From Spirochaetota bacterium (lineage in GTDB: Bacteria; Spirochaetota; UBA4802; UBA5368): 35,852 nt of DNA. The position numbers and the translations under genes were made by a program. This document shows, in pieces, positions 1 to 7,340 of this stretch. The stretch spans positions 1-35,852 of the forward strand of contig JALOTJ010000020.1 in the NCBI GenBank assembly GCA_025457965.1, read 5' to 3'. How positions within the stretch are numbered: position 1 is the first letter of the stretch; each line of letters begins with the position of its first letter. The notes beneath the pieces are model-generated. The model ran no database searches. It had not been told where the DNA came from and was given only the letters and a program-made list of their open reading frames with translations.

Positions 1-1014
1 AGCCATGAAGAACAACTTCAGCGCCAGGAGCGCGATCACGAAAGCAAGGGAATAGTGATGGTTGAGCACCTCGTTGATCGTATTGTAGCCGATTCCATAA
101 AGCTGGTGAAAGAAAAGGAGCACGATCCCGAACAGCGCCGCGACCGGTACCAGCTTCATGAATTCGTTGGTGATACCGAGCTTTTTTACAAGGAGAAACG
201 AAGAACCTTTGCGAAGCTGAAAAAAGAGAATCGAAACCGCGCCGCACAGTATCGCGAGCAGAAGGAAGTAGGGAAAATCGCCGACATCCCCCGAAGAGTA
301 GTGCGGGATTCTGAATATGTGCTTGTTGCCGAGAATCGCGCGCGAAAACACATCCGCCACCACCGAGGAGATTACCAGTGCGCTCATGGCCTGGTTTTTA
401 AGATCGTTCAGGAGGATGACCTCGATACCAAAGAATACCCCGGCGATGGGGGCGTTGAAGACCGCCGCGATCGCCGCGCCGGCGCCCGCCACGGCGTACA
501 TACGCATCTCGCGCTGGTTTAGGCGGAAAATCTGCCCCATAAGCGAGCCGAGGCCGCTTCCCATCTTTGCGGCGGGGCCCTCGGGCCCCAGCGGCGCGCC
601 CGATCCTATCGAGATGATCGGCGCGAAAAAGTGGAACAGCGTTACCTTGAAAGGGATGAAGCCGTTGCGGAAGAGCACGGACTTGATCACGCTCGTCACA
701 TCGCGTTCGCGCGCGATCGCCGGAAGATATCTCGTCATCGCCGCAACTATGATCGCGCCCGCGACGGGGAAAATGAAGATCAGATTGAAATCGACTCCCA
801 GGTAGGTGCGAAGATTGAAATACTCGAAGAAATGACGGGTGCCCTCGAGCATCGTATGGAAGAGGATGGCCCCGGCGCCGGCGAAAACCCCGAGCACAAC
901 CGAGAAAACGATATGCGAAATGTACTTCGAGATATCGGTGCTCGCATAACTCGTGAGAAGCCCGCGCTGCGCCTCGGCCAGTTTCCGCCAGTTAAAAAAA
1001 TGGCCCTGCTGCAT
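1..1014 (-). CDS. ClC-type chloride channel or H+/Cl- antiporter (3' end outside window)
   Basis: An inner-membrane anion channel or exchanger of the ClC family. 338 codons are visible and the reading frame is still open at the left edge, so the C-terminal part is missing. The selectivity-filter segment GSGAPLGPEGP lies near residues 137-147. The glutamate at about 145 occupies the position of the gating/proton glutamate, although the usual G(K/R)EGP is GPEGP here. A second signature, AAVFNAPIAGVFFGIE, follows and matches the GxFxxP filter loop. Several long hydrophobic segments are present. The C-terminal filter tyrosine that helps separate channels from antiporters lies outside the window. 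The ATG shares one base with the stop codon of the upstream EIIA gene (TAATG), so the two are probably translationally coupled. Family assignment is firm; transport mode is unknown. Confidence 0.9.
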   Translation of the reverse strand, partial: MQQGHFFNWRKLAEAQRGLLTSYASTDISKYISHIVFSVVLGVFAGAGAILFHTMLEGTRHFFEYFNLRTYLGVDFNLIFIFPVAGAIIVAAMTRYLPAIARERDVTSVIKSVLFRNGFIPFKVTLFHFFAPIISIGSGAPLGPEGPAAKMGSGLGSLMGQIFRLNQREMRMYAVAGAGAAIAAVFNAPIAGVFFGIEVILLNDLKNQAMSALVISSVVADVFSRAILGNKHIFRIPHYSSGDVGDFPYFLLLAILCGAVSILFFQLRKGSSFLLVKKLGITNEFMKLVPVAALFGIVLLFFHQLYGIGYNTINEVLNHHYSLAFVIALLALKLFFMA

Positions 1015-1463
1015 TATTCTATTGAAAGGATATCTATGATTTTTGCGGGCTTTGCGGCGTGTATGATCTCCGAGCGCCGCTTCTCATCTTTGAGAATGGA
1101 CATTATTTTCGACAGCAGCGTAAGATAATCCTTGTGCTGGCGGTCTCCCGCCGCGACCAGTATGATCAGATGGACGGGCTTGCCGTCTATCGAATCGAAA
1201 TTGATTCCTGCCTTCGAAATGCCGATCGCGAAAGCGATATCCTTGACGGATTTGATCTTGGCGTGGGGGATCGCCAGCCCGAAGCCGATCCCCGTGCTCA
1301 TGATCTTCTCGCGCTCGACGAGCGCATTGACCAGTTCGTCAATATCCGCGCACACCTGGGCCCCGTCGAAAAGCCGGGCGAGCTCCTCGATCGCCTTGAA
1401 CTTGTTTTTCGATTTGAGTTTCCTTATAAAATTCTCTTTTGTGTATTCACTGAGCTTTTTCAT
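1014..1463 (-). CDS. PtsN-like PTS EIIA domain protein
   Basis: A cytoplasmic single-domain EIIA protein of the fructose/nitrogen-regulatory PTS type, 149 aa from the chosen start, which is the usual PtsN length. It would accept phosphate from an HPr-like protein at the histidine of the AIPHAK motif (about His67). The N-terminus MKKLSEYTKENF resembles the normal start of this family. The frame stays open upstream with another ATG at 1538 and a TTG at 1595 that overlaps the stop of the M23 gene, but the extra residues do not look like the domain and neither start has a clear ribosome-binding site. No sugar permease (EIIB/EIIC) is visible, so a regulatory rather than uptake role is likely. Its TAATG overlap with the ClC gene suggests coupled expression with an ion transporter, recalling the known link between PtsN and potassium transport. 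Confidence 0.85.
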   Translation of the reverse strand: MKKLSEYTKENFIRKLKSKNKFKAIEELARLFDGAQVCADIDELVNALVEREKIMSTGIGFGLAIPHAKIKSVKDIAFAIGISKAGINFDSIDGKPVHLIILVAAGDRQHKDYLTLLSKIMSILKDEKRRSEIIHAAKPAKIIDILSIE

Positions 1464-1591
1464 CAAATCCGCCGCACACCGAGTATGAATTCGCTTGATA
1501 TCCCTGTTATTCTTATCATTACTTTTTACAATTTTCATGAGGAAAAAACCACGCCCCCCGGGCGTTTTAGGCGTACACCCCCGAACTGCGC

Positions 1592-2767
1592 TCAATCCCC
1601 GGGCTGTTCCGCGGTTGCAAAAATCCAGCTGAAGTATTTTTTAACGTCCGCCAGCGCCATCCCGTAACCGAGATAGAAGCCGTCGACCCATATCTCGAAG
1701 TGCAGGTGCGCGCCGTATTTCTTTCCCTCGGCCTCTCCCAGCAGACCCGAATTCCCGACACGGCCTATGCGCTGGCCTTTGGACACCTTTCCGCCGGCGA
1801 CGACCTTGCGATCGATTTCCGACAGATGGTTGTACGTTGTTACGACGCCGTTGCCGTGGTCGATCCACACCTGCCTGCCGCCGAACGAGCGCAGTACGAA
1901 GGTGCGCGGGTTGCTCTTCGTATAGTCCGACTGCTGCTTCCACTGTCCCGGTGTCAGCGCCTCGTACTTCCAGTCAGCCCGGATCACTGTCCCGCGGTCC
2001 GCCGCGTATACGAGTGTGGTGAAATCGACCGGTATCGCCTCGTAACTGCCGTCGGCGAATGTACTGTAGATATCGAGCCCGGCATGGGTCCCGCCGCGGT
2101 ACGCCCGTGGAGCGTTCGGAAATCCCGCGTCATTCGGCGGAAGCAGGGCGTTACGCACCGGCATGCACATCCCCTTGAGACGGCCGTCGAAATACCTCAG
2201 GCTATTCGCGCCGACAAAACACTCGACCTCGGCGATCGCCGCCTGCCCGTCAACCTTGCCTTCCTCCGGAATGAACACCCGGAACATGCTCGCGTCCACC
2301 CCGCCCAGGTCGACTACCATACGGTCGCCTGTTCCGGACGCCCCGGCAAGCCGCGCCAATAATCCCCTGCGCGCATGCCCGTTGAAATCCACCCTTTTAA
2401 AATCGAACCATTCGCCATTGTGCAGAAACTGAACGATACAGTAACGGAGCATGCGGTAATTGTCCCTGTACCCGGGGACGATGACGATTTTCGTCAGCAG
2501 GCGTTTTGCCCCAAAATCGACGCTGAGCCACTGCGGCGACTCCGAGCGCGCGGATCTCCATGAACTCTCAATGTCACTGTCGAGCGCCATGATACCGGTG
2601 TGGTTCGGGCCGTGGCTCGAGCTTACCTCCCAGCGCACCTTCTGCGCGGTGTTGGCGCCGATGATGAAATAGTCGCCCCCGCGCGCTTTAACTCCCAGGA
2701 GCAGTATGCACAGCAGAGTGCAAACGATCGCTGCAATCCCCGCTGCAGGATTTTTACGTATTTCCAT
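1592..2767 (-). CDS. M23 (LytM-type) peptidase with N-terminal discoidin-like domain
   Basis: A predicted exported or membrane-anchored cell-wall endopeptidase, 391 aa. Residues 10-28 form a hydrophobic signal or anchor segment. Residues about 40-185 resemble an F5/8 type C (discoidin) carbohydrate-binding fold, with ALDSDIESSWRS and WLSVDFG motifs. The C-terminal M23 domain keeps all zinc ligands: HAGLD (His228, Asp232) and AHLHFE (His354, His356); the DHGNG...YNHLS segment (about 303-315) carries the usual extra histidines. The catalytic set looks intact, so this is probably an active peptidoglycan hydrolase rather than a LytM activator. A discoidin domain on an M23 peptidase is not common and may target the enzyme to a glycan. 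The ribosome-binding site is weak. It is the first gene of the leftward M23-EIIA-ClC run. Confidence 0.85.
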   Translation of the reverse strand: MEIRKNPAAGIAAIVCTLLCILLLGVKARGGDYFIIGANTAQKVRWEVSSSHGPNHTGIMALDSDIESSWRSARSESPQWLSVDFGAKRLLTKIVIVPGYRDNYRMLRYCIVQFLHNGEWFDFKRVDFNGHARRGLLARLAGASGTGDRMVVDLGGVDASMFRVFIPEEGKVDGQAAIAEVECFVGANSLRYFDGRLKGMCMPVRNALLPPNDAGFPNAPRAYRGGTHAGLDIYSTFADGSYEAIPVDFTTLVYAADRGTVIRADWKYEALTPGQWKQQSDYTKSNPRTFVLRSFGGRQVWIDHGNGVVTTYNHLSEIDRKVVAGGKVSKGQRIGRVGNSGLLGEAEGKKYGAHLHFEIWVDGFYLGYGMALADVKKYFSWIFATAEQPGD

Positions 2768-2908
2768 GCAATAAACCCGTTGTGTGTTGTACCGCGCATT
2801 TCGGCCAAAGCCCGGACGCGGACATGCTCAAGCGCTTGACGGTCGGTCACCGCGGGGATAGTGTGTGGTTCCGGCGCGAACCGGTAAACCATTATTTAGA
2901 GGAAAACG

Positions 2909-3226
2909 ATGGAAAAGCACATCGTCGTCTGCTGCACCACTCCGAGCCGGGAGGTGGCGGTCTCCATCGCCGAGTCGCTGATTCCCGGAAGGCTCGCCGC
3001 GTGCGTCAATATCGTCGGGGGTATTCATTCAATGTACACCTGGAAGGGTGAGCTCTGCCGCGAGGAGGAGTGTCTGATGATAATCAAGACGCGCGGGGAG
3101 CTTTTTGAGCGGCTGCGTGAAAGGATCGCATCCCTGCACCCCTACGAGGTGCCCGAGATCATCGCCATGCCGATAGTCACGGGCCATGCTCCGTATCTCG
3201 AATGGATTGACGAATCGACGGGCTGA
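2909..3226 (+). CDS. cutA: CutA family divalent cation tolerance protein
   Basis: A small cytoplasmic protein of the CutA1 family, 105 aa, full family length. Members form very stable trimers with a PII-like fold and bind divalent metals such as copper; the cellular role is still debated. Diagnostic segments are visible: CTTPSREVAVSIAESLI at the N-terminus, GRLAACVNIV, YTWKGELCREEECLMIIKT, and the C-terminal HPYEVPEIIAMPI signature. The start ATG is preceded by an AGAGGA ribosome-binding site at good spacing. The gene stands alone on the plus strand between two leftward groups and ends only 6 nt from the end of the convergent small coiled-coil gene. Confidence 0.95.
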   Translation: MEKHIVVCCTTPSREVAVSIAESLIPGRLAACVNIVGGIHSMYTWKGELCREEECLMIIKTRGELFERLRERIASLHPYEVPEIIAMPIVTGHAPYLEWIDESTG

Positions 3227-3232
3227 AACGAT

Positions 3233-3526
3233 TTATAGCAGTCCGCCCCACGACCTGCGCCTCGCCCCGAAGAAACCGCCCTCCTTCACCGACTTCTTTT
3301 GCGCCTTCGCGCTGACAATGCGGGCGGGTGAGCCATTCGCGCTTTCCATGGAGTCGATCTTGGCGAGCAGCACGCGCACAAGGTGGGCGATATACTCTTC
3401 CTTTTTATTCATAAGCTCGATGAGTTCGCGCCGGCTTTCCTGAATTTCCTTCTTCAAACTGCTTTCAACTTCCTTGAGCTTCATGATGGTCGTAAAATCG
3501 ACCACATTGTTTTCTTCACCGTTCAT
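3233..3526 (-). CDS. Small predicted coiled-coil protein, unknown function
   Basis: A 97-aa protein I do not recognise. Residues about 15-60 are rich in Glu, Lys, Leu and Ile with heptad-like spacing, so a helical coiled coil is likely. The last third is basic with Gly and Arg and appears disordered. There is no signal peptide, membrane segment or metal motif. A GGACGGA stretch lies upstream of the ATG at plausible spacing. It follows the DUF3343 gene on the same strand after about 95 nt and may be the last gene of the yedE group, but nothing in the sequence ties it to that function. It could also be an independently transcribed gene. Confidence 0.6.
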   Translation of the reverse strand: MNGEENNVVDFTTIMKLKEVESSLKKEIQESRRELIELMNKKEEYIAHLVRVLLAKIDSMESANGSPARIVSAKAQKKSVKEGGFFGARRRSWGGLL

Positions 3527-3621
3527 GTTCGTATCCGTCCTGGCTATGAGTTCATGGGCATATATGCAGTAGAAGATAGCAACGCCGACAGGAAAATCCT
3601 AAAAAACTTCGAAATGGCGGC

Positions 3622-3846
3622 TTAAAGGCGGGCGATGTCGTCGAATTCAAGAGCCCCTGCGGCAAAGACCGCACGCAGACGGTCTTCATCGACACAGGGA
3701 AAGCGAAGGCAAACACCGCAGTCCGAGCTTAAACGGCGCGGAACGGGTATAAGCTTTACGGAAATTTTTTCCTCCCGGCACAGCTTCTCCCCGCGAAGGG
3801 CGAGACTGGTGGAATGAAAGAGCGCGACGCACCATTCTTCTTTCAT
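3622..3846 (-). CDS. DUF3343 putative Se/S carrier-like protein
   Basis: A 74-aa protein of the DUF3343 family, often annotated as a putative selenium/sulfur carrier-like protein. The hallmark pattern is visible: ALFHSTSLALRGEKL at the N-terminus, then VKLIPVPRRLSSDCGVCLRF, with the conserved cysteine in SSDCG and a further cysteine in the same loop. The start overlaps the end of the cysteine desulfurase-like gene by 4 nt (ATGA), so the two are co-translated. Together with the upstream desulfurase, YedF-like carrier and YedE-like permease it forms a set often found in organisms that use selenium. A role in relaying persulfide or selenide from the desulfurase is plausible but inferred from context. 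Confidence 0.85.
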   Translation of the reverse strand: MKEEWCVALFHSTSLALRGEKLCREEKISVKLIPVPRRLSSDCGVCLRFPCVDEDRLRAVFAAGALEFDDIARL

Positions 3847-5000
3847 GCACGCCTCCCTTCCCTCGACAGTAGTCGTACCGCATCGAGCGCCGCGGCGATA
3901 TCATCGTGAGAGGTGAGATAACCGGCGCTGAAACGAACGGTCCCCTCGGGGAAACTGCCGAGGCTTCTATGCGCGGACGGGCTGCAGTGCAGGCCCACCC
4001 TGCACAGGATGTCGAACTCCTCGTCGAGGCAAAGCCCGAGCTCGCTTGGCGACAACGCCTCGCTGGTAAACGAAACTGTCGAAAGCCGCCGCTCCGGCGG
4101 CGCCGCGTACAGCCGCACCCCGTCGATTGAGCCGAGTCCGTCCACCAGCGCGGCGGCGAGTTCGTCTTCGTGACGGCGTATCTCCGACAAGCCCGTTTCG
4201 AGAATAAATCGAACGCCCCCTCCAAGCCCGGCGATGCCGATTGTGTTGGGCGTGCCGCTCTCAAAACGATCGGGCGCGAATTCGGGCTGTGTCTCGAACT
4301 CGGAGCGGCTGCCCGTCCCGCCGTATATGAGGGGGCGCATGCGCTCCAGCGGTGCCCTCTCACCGACGACAAGGCCTCCCGTCCCCTGCGGGCCGTACAG
4401 CCCCTTGTGGCCCGTGAACGCGAGAAGATCGATATTGTCGCGTTCCATGTCGATGTCCACGCACCCGGCGGTCTGGGCCGCGTCGACCAGAAACAGGGCC
4501 CCCGCCCGGCGGGCGATCGCACCCAGCTCGCGGATCATCTGCATGCATCCGTTGACGTTCGAGCCGTGGTTGACGACGACCATGTCGGTCTTTTCGCGAA
4601 GCATCCGCCGCAGGTCGTCCGGGTCCAGAACTCCTTCGGGCGACGAGGGCACGACACGCACCCGCACGCCGTCGGACTCGAGGGCGCGCAACGGCCGCAT
4701 CACCGAATTGTGTTCCATACCGCTCGTCACCACGCGGTCTCCCGGCCGGAGAAGGCCGAGGAGCGCCTGGTTAAGCCCTCCGGTCGCGTTGGCCGCGAAC
4801 AAGACCCGGAGCGGGTCGCACGCCCCGAAGAGCGCGGCAAGAGATTCACGCGTTTCGTAGATGACACGTCCGGCATCGACGGAAAGTCGGTGACCGGACC
4901 GCCCCGGGTTCGCGCCGATCTCGAGGGCGAACGTGGTCATGGCGTCGCGGACCGCGGCGGGCTTGGGGAACGAGGTTGCGGCATTATCGAGATAGATCAT
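3843..5000 (-). CDS. Cysteine desulfurase family protein (class V aminotransferase fold, EF2568-like group)
   Basis: A PLP-dependent enzyme expected to release sulfur (or selenium) from cysteine (or selenocysteine) onto an active-site cysteine, 385 aa. It begins MIYLDNAATSFPKP, typical of this fold. The PLP lysine is Lys199 in FTGHKGLYGPQG; Asp173 in LVDAAQT and His97 in SGMEHNS match cofactor contacts. The C-terminal loop RVGLHCSPSAH places a cysteine at about 339, the candidate persulfide residue. This loop and overall length fit the stand-alone group annotated as cysteine desulfurase family protein rather than the IscS housekeeping enzyme; no IscU or SufBCD genes are nearby. It overlaps the DUF3343 gene by 4 nt and follows the yedF-like gene by 58 nt. 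Selenocysteine lyase activity is a real alternative. Confidence 0.9.
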   Translation of the reverse strand: MIYLDNAATSFPKPAAVRDAMTTFALEIGANPGRSGHRLSVDAGRVIYETRESLAALFGACDPLRVLFAANATGGLNQALLGLLRPGDRVVTSGMEHNSVMRPLRALESDGVRVRVVPSSPEGVLDPDDLRRMLREKTDMVVVNHGSNVNGCMQMIRELGAIARRAGALFLVDAAQTAGCVDIDMERDNIDLLAFTGHKGLYGPQGTGGLVVGERAPLERMRPLIYGGTGSRSEFETQPEFAPDRFESGTPNTIGIAGLGGGVRFILETGLSEIRRHEDELAAALVDGLGSIDGVRLYAAPPERRLSTVSFTSEALSPSELGLCLDEEFDILCRVGLHCSPSAHRSLGSFPEGTVRFSAGYLTSHDDIAAALDAVRLLSREGRRA

Positions 5001-5058
5001 GACGATTGTGCATAAACCACGCCGGAAACGGCGTGCGCCGCTTCCGGAGAGTCCGCTG

Positions 5059-5271
5059 TTATTTACTGAGCGTCAGCAGGAATTCACCGTCCTGCTCCTT
5101 TACCGAGACGGACCACCCCTTGTTCTCGGCGAGCCGTGTGACATTATCACGCGAGGTCCCCGAGTCGACAAGCACTTCCAGCGTGCCCGATCCCATCGCC
5201 TCTATTTTTTTCTTCGTATCGAATACCGGCTGCGGGCATGAAAGTCCGCGCATATCGAGTTTTTCCGCCAT
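5059..5271 (-). CDS. yedF: YedF/TusA-like sulfurtransferase carrier
   Basis: A 70-aa TusA-fold protein of the YedF/SirA group. The signature LDMRGLSCPQPV contains the CPxP motif, with Cys12 as the expected persulfide or perselenide acceptor. The rest (TLEVLVDSGTSRDNVTRLAENKGW) matches the second half of the fold. It lies 15 nt downstream of the YedE-like permease gene and upstream of the desulfurase gene on the same strand. YedE/YedF pairs are linked with selenium use by gene co-occurrence. Some YedF proteins carry a C-terminal DsrE-like or DUF3343-type part; here the carrier is the short form and DUF3343 is a separate gene in the same operon. A purely sulfur role cannot be excluded. Confidence 0.88.
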   Translation of the reverse strand: MAEKLDMRGLSCPQPVFDTKKKIEAMGSGTLEVLVDSGTSRDNVTRLAENKGWSVSVKEQDGEFLLTLSK

Positions 5272-5286
5272 ATCATCCTCCTGGGT

Positions 5287-6399
5287 TCACGCCTTCTGGC
5301 GCATGCTAAAACCAATCACAACGCAGGCCGAAAGGCCGGCGACCACCGCCGCCGGGCCCCAGAGACCTGGACCTGCCGGCGAGCTCGCCATGGCGAAATT
5401 GTGCGCAAAGCCCGCGCCGACGATCATCCCCATCACAAAGATCGCCGCGTCGCCGTCTCCCTCACCCGAGAGGAAGAGCTGCCGTCCGGGGCATCCGCCC
5501 GCCAGCGCGAAGGCGAGACCCGAGAGCATCATTCCGCCGAAGTTCCAGACGTGGGCGGTGTGGGCAACCGGCTGACCCGCGAAACCGGGAGTGAACTGGC
5601 CGAGCGCGAGGTTTGCCGCAAGCGCGCCGATCACCAGCGCGATGACCCCCGACATCAAATGCATCTCGCGCATCAGTATGACGTCGCGGACCGCCCCCAT
5701 GGTGCAGAAGCGCGTGCGCTGCGCGAGGAAACCTATGACGAGCGCCACTCCCAGCGATACGAATACTGGTGCGAACTGCGAACCGGGACCCTTCTCACTG
5801 AAGAATGGCGCAAACTTCTCCGGCTCCGCATACAGAAGTGATTTCGAAGCGCCCCACATGGTGTTGCCCAGCAGCAGAAGCAGCAGCGCGATCATGATGA
5901 CCGGCATCAGCCATCCCGCCGCGGTATAGGTCTTTTTGCTCGCTCCGAGGCTGTAGCCGCTGCGAATAAAAAGTACCCCGACAGCCACGCCAGCCGCCAA
6001 CCCCGCCAGACCGACGATGGCGTTACCGTCACCGCCGGACAGGCGCAACAGCGCGCGCCACGGACAGCCGAGAAAAACCAGCGCCCCGACCATGGCGAAG
6101 AACCCCAGCATGAAGCGAACCATCGGCGCCGAGCCCGAGCGCGCCCGAAACTCCCTGAAGGCGAGCGCCGCAATCAGCGAGCCGAGGACAAAGCCGATGA
6201 TCTCGGGCCTGATGTACTGTACGACCGCCGCCCGGTGAAAGCCCAGGGCCCCCGCAATATCGCGCTCCATGCACGCCACGCAGATGCCCATGTTGGCGGG
6301 ATTTCCGAGCTTCTGGAGAATGGCCGCGGCGATTCCGATGAAAAGACCGGTCGCCACCATGCCCTTTTTTGAACCGAAGAATCCAGTGAGTGATGACAT
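5287..6399 (-). CDS. yedE: YedE family putative selenium transporter
   Basis: A multi-pass inner-membrane protein of the YeeE/YedE family, 370 aa from the chosen start. Conserved cysteine loops are present in order: GNPANMGICVACMERD, FLGCPWRALLRLSGGD, QRTRFCTMGAVRD and GGCPGRQLFLSGEGD. The repeated GCP(W/G)R...GD pattern points to the selenium-linked YedE subgroup rather than the thiosulfate transporter TsuA. The frame is open upstream to 6540, but the ATG at 6399 follows a strong GGGGAGGAG ribosome-binding site and gives the normal N-terminus MSSLTGFFG. It is the first gene of the yedE-yedF-desulfurase-DUF3343 operon. Substrate is inferred from family and neighbours; neither selD nor selA is in the window. 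Confidence 0.9.
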   Translation of the reverse strand: MSSLTGFFGSKKGMVATGLFIGIAAAILQKLGNPANMGICVACMERDIAGALGFHRAAVVQYIRPEIIGFVLGSLIAALAFREFRARSGSAPMVRFMLGFFAMVGALVFLGCPWRALLRLSGGDGNAIVGLAGLAAGVAVGVLFIRSGYSLGASKKTYTAAGWLMPVIMIALLLLLLGNTMWGASKSLLYAEPEKFAPFFSEKGPGSQFAPVFVSLGVALVIGFLAQRTRFCTMGAVRDVILMREMHLMSGVIALVIGALAANLALGQFTPGFAGQPVAHTAHVWNFGGMMLSGLAFALAGGCPGRQLFLSGEGDGDAAIFVMGMIVGAGFAHNFAMASSPAGPGLWGPAAVVAGLSACVVIGFSMRQKA

Positions 6400-6537
6400 A
6401 CTCCTCCCCGTTACATATTGATTAAATGCCTGCACTCGCGTGTGACGGCACCGTCCAAGGACATCCCGATTCATGCCAAGACCCTTTCGGATGATAATGC
6501 CGTCGAAGTACGGGAGTGCCGTAAAACATGATGAGAC

Positions 6538-6566
6538 CATTTAGCGAAGGATAGCTGAATAATCAA
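6538..6566 (-). promoter_or_regulatory. Candidate sigma70 promoter for yedE operon
   Basis: On the minus strand TTGATT (6566-6561) and TAAATG (6543-6538) are separated by 17 nt. Each hexamer matches the consensus only partly. The site lies about 140 nt before the yedE start codon. It is a weak candidate chosen for spacing and position. Confidence 0.3.
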
Positions 6567-6671
6567 TAATTAAAAAATACGATAAATAAAATTTATATTA
6601 TCGATATATCAAAACTACTCGTTCCACTGTGCGACGATCGATTTCTCATACCGGGAAGCGGGGGGATAATT

Positions 6672-6685
6672 AAATTAATTAATTT
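6672..6685. promoter_or_regulatory. Perfect 14-bp AT palindrome, possible operator or UP element
   Basis: AAATTAATTAATTT is its own reverse complement. It ends 6 bp before the -35 hexamer of the tetR promoter candidate. It could be an operator bound by a dimeric regulator such as the adjacent TetR protein, or an A+T-rich UP element contacting RNA polymerase. Short AT palindromes can arise by chance, so function is unproven. Confidence 0.35.
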
Positions 6686-6691
6686 GAACTA

Positions 6692-6720
6692 TTGACTAAT
6701 GTGTTCTAATGTGCTATTGT
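6692..6720 (+). promoter_or_regulatory. Candidate sigma70 promoter of the tetR-efflux operon with direct repeats
   Basis: TTGACT (6692-6697) and TATTGT (6715-6720) are spaced by exactly 17 nt, a near-consensus promoter about 40 nt before the tetR start. The spacer contains two copies of CTAATGTG, at 6696-6703 and 6706-6713, offset by 10 bp or one helical turn. Such placement would let a repressor block polymerase, so autoregulation by the TetR protein is plausible. Confidence 0.55.
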
Positions 6721-6761
6721 ATTCCTAAACATGTACGAGCGATCACTTCGGGTAAAGCACC

Positions 6762-7340
6762 ATGGCTGGCGACGACATCGACAAAAAGTCAAGAACACAC
6801 GAAATCCTTCAGGCCGCACAGGAGGCGTTCGCGCGACACGGGTATAAAAAGACCACGGTAGAGGATATCGCCGAACGGCTCGGAATGGTCAAAAGCGCAC
6901 TGTATTATTACTACCGGAACAAGCAGGAGCTTTTTATCGCCGTTATCGAGCACGAGGTAGTGCTCTTTTTCAATAACATTCGCTGTCACCTCGACGCCGG
7001 GACCAGCGTCGAACAGAAGCTTGTCATCTACTCACAACAGAGTAACAAATTTCACCAGGACTTTCATAATCTGTACAACCTTACGGTAGATGACATCTTC
7101 CAGAACTACGAGGGACTGATCCGCGTCAGAAACAAATTTTTCGGTAATAATATAACCCTTATAGCCGATGTACTCGGGACGGACCGGCAATCCGCCGGTA
7201 TCGACGTCCGTGCGACCTCCAAATTATTCCTCTACATGCTGGGCGGTATTTTTCAGGGCTACCAGCTCGAGAAAAAAACGGTCCCCGACGGTGAGCTCGA
7301 GTCGTTTGTTTCAATTTTTTACAGAGGACTGCACCGATGA
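6762..7340 (+). CDS. TetR/AcrR family transcriptional regulator
   Basis: A dimeric DNA-binding repressor, 192 aa. Residues about 12-58 form the TetR helix-turn-helix: ILQAAQEAFARHGYKKTTVE, then IAERLGMVKSALYYYYRNKQELF, which is the canonical recognition helix pattern. The remaining ligand-binding part is variable and gives no clue to the effector. The ATG has only a weak ribosome-binding site. Its end overlaps the start of the TolC gene by 4 nt (ATGA), so it is the first gene of the efflux operon and most likely represses it from the palindrome or direct repeats just upstream. Family assignment is firm; the inducer is unknown. Confidence 0.93.
   Translation: MAGDDIDKKSRTHEILQAAQEAFARHGYKKTTVEDIAERLGMVKSALYYYYRNKQELFIAVIEHEVVLFFNNIRCHLDAGTSVEQKLVIYSQQSNKFHQDFHNLYNLTVDDIFQNYEGLIRVRNKFFGNNITLIADVLGTDRQSAGIDVRATSKLFLYMLGGIFQGYQLEKKTVPDGELESFVSIFYRGLHR

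Larger units (their letters stand above)
6400..6761. promoter_or_regulatory. Divergent intergenic control region between yedE and tetR
   Basis: This 362-nt gap separates the leftward selenium operon from the rightward efflux operon and must carry promoters for both. Its middle (about 6555-6725) is markedly more AT-rich than the flanking genes. It contains a perfect 14-bp palindrome (6672-6685), direct repeats and a good rightward promoter, listed separately. A weaker leftward candidate reads TTGATT and TAAATG on the minus strand. The leftward transcript would have a leader of more than 100 nt before yedE. I see no riboswitch that I can name. Confidence 0.6.

Noticed and set aside
1-1128. Three plus-strand open frames at the left edge
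   Set aside because: All are antisense to the ClC channel gene, which shows filter motifs in the minus frame.
4170-5015. Long plus-strand open frame of 281 codons
   Set aside because: It is the antisense of the cysteine desulfurase-like gene; the translation is Arg/His-rich without any family features.
6400-6540. Upstream extension of yedE to an ATG at 6540
   Set aside because: The extra residues are not hydrophobic or YedE-like, and the ATG at 6399 has a near-perfect ribosome-binding site.
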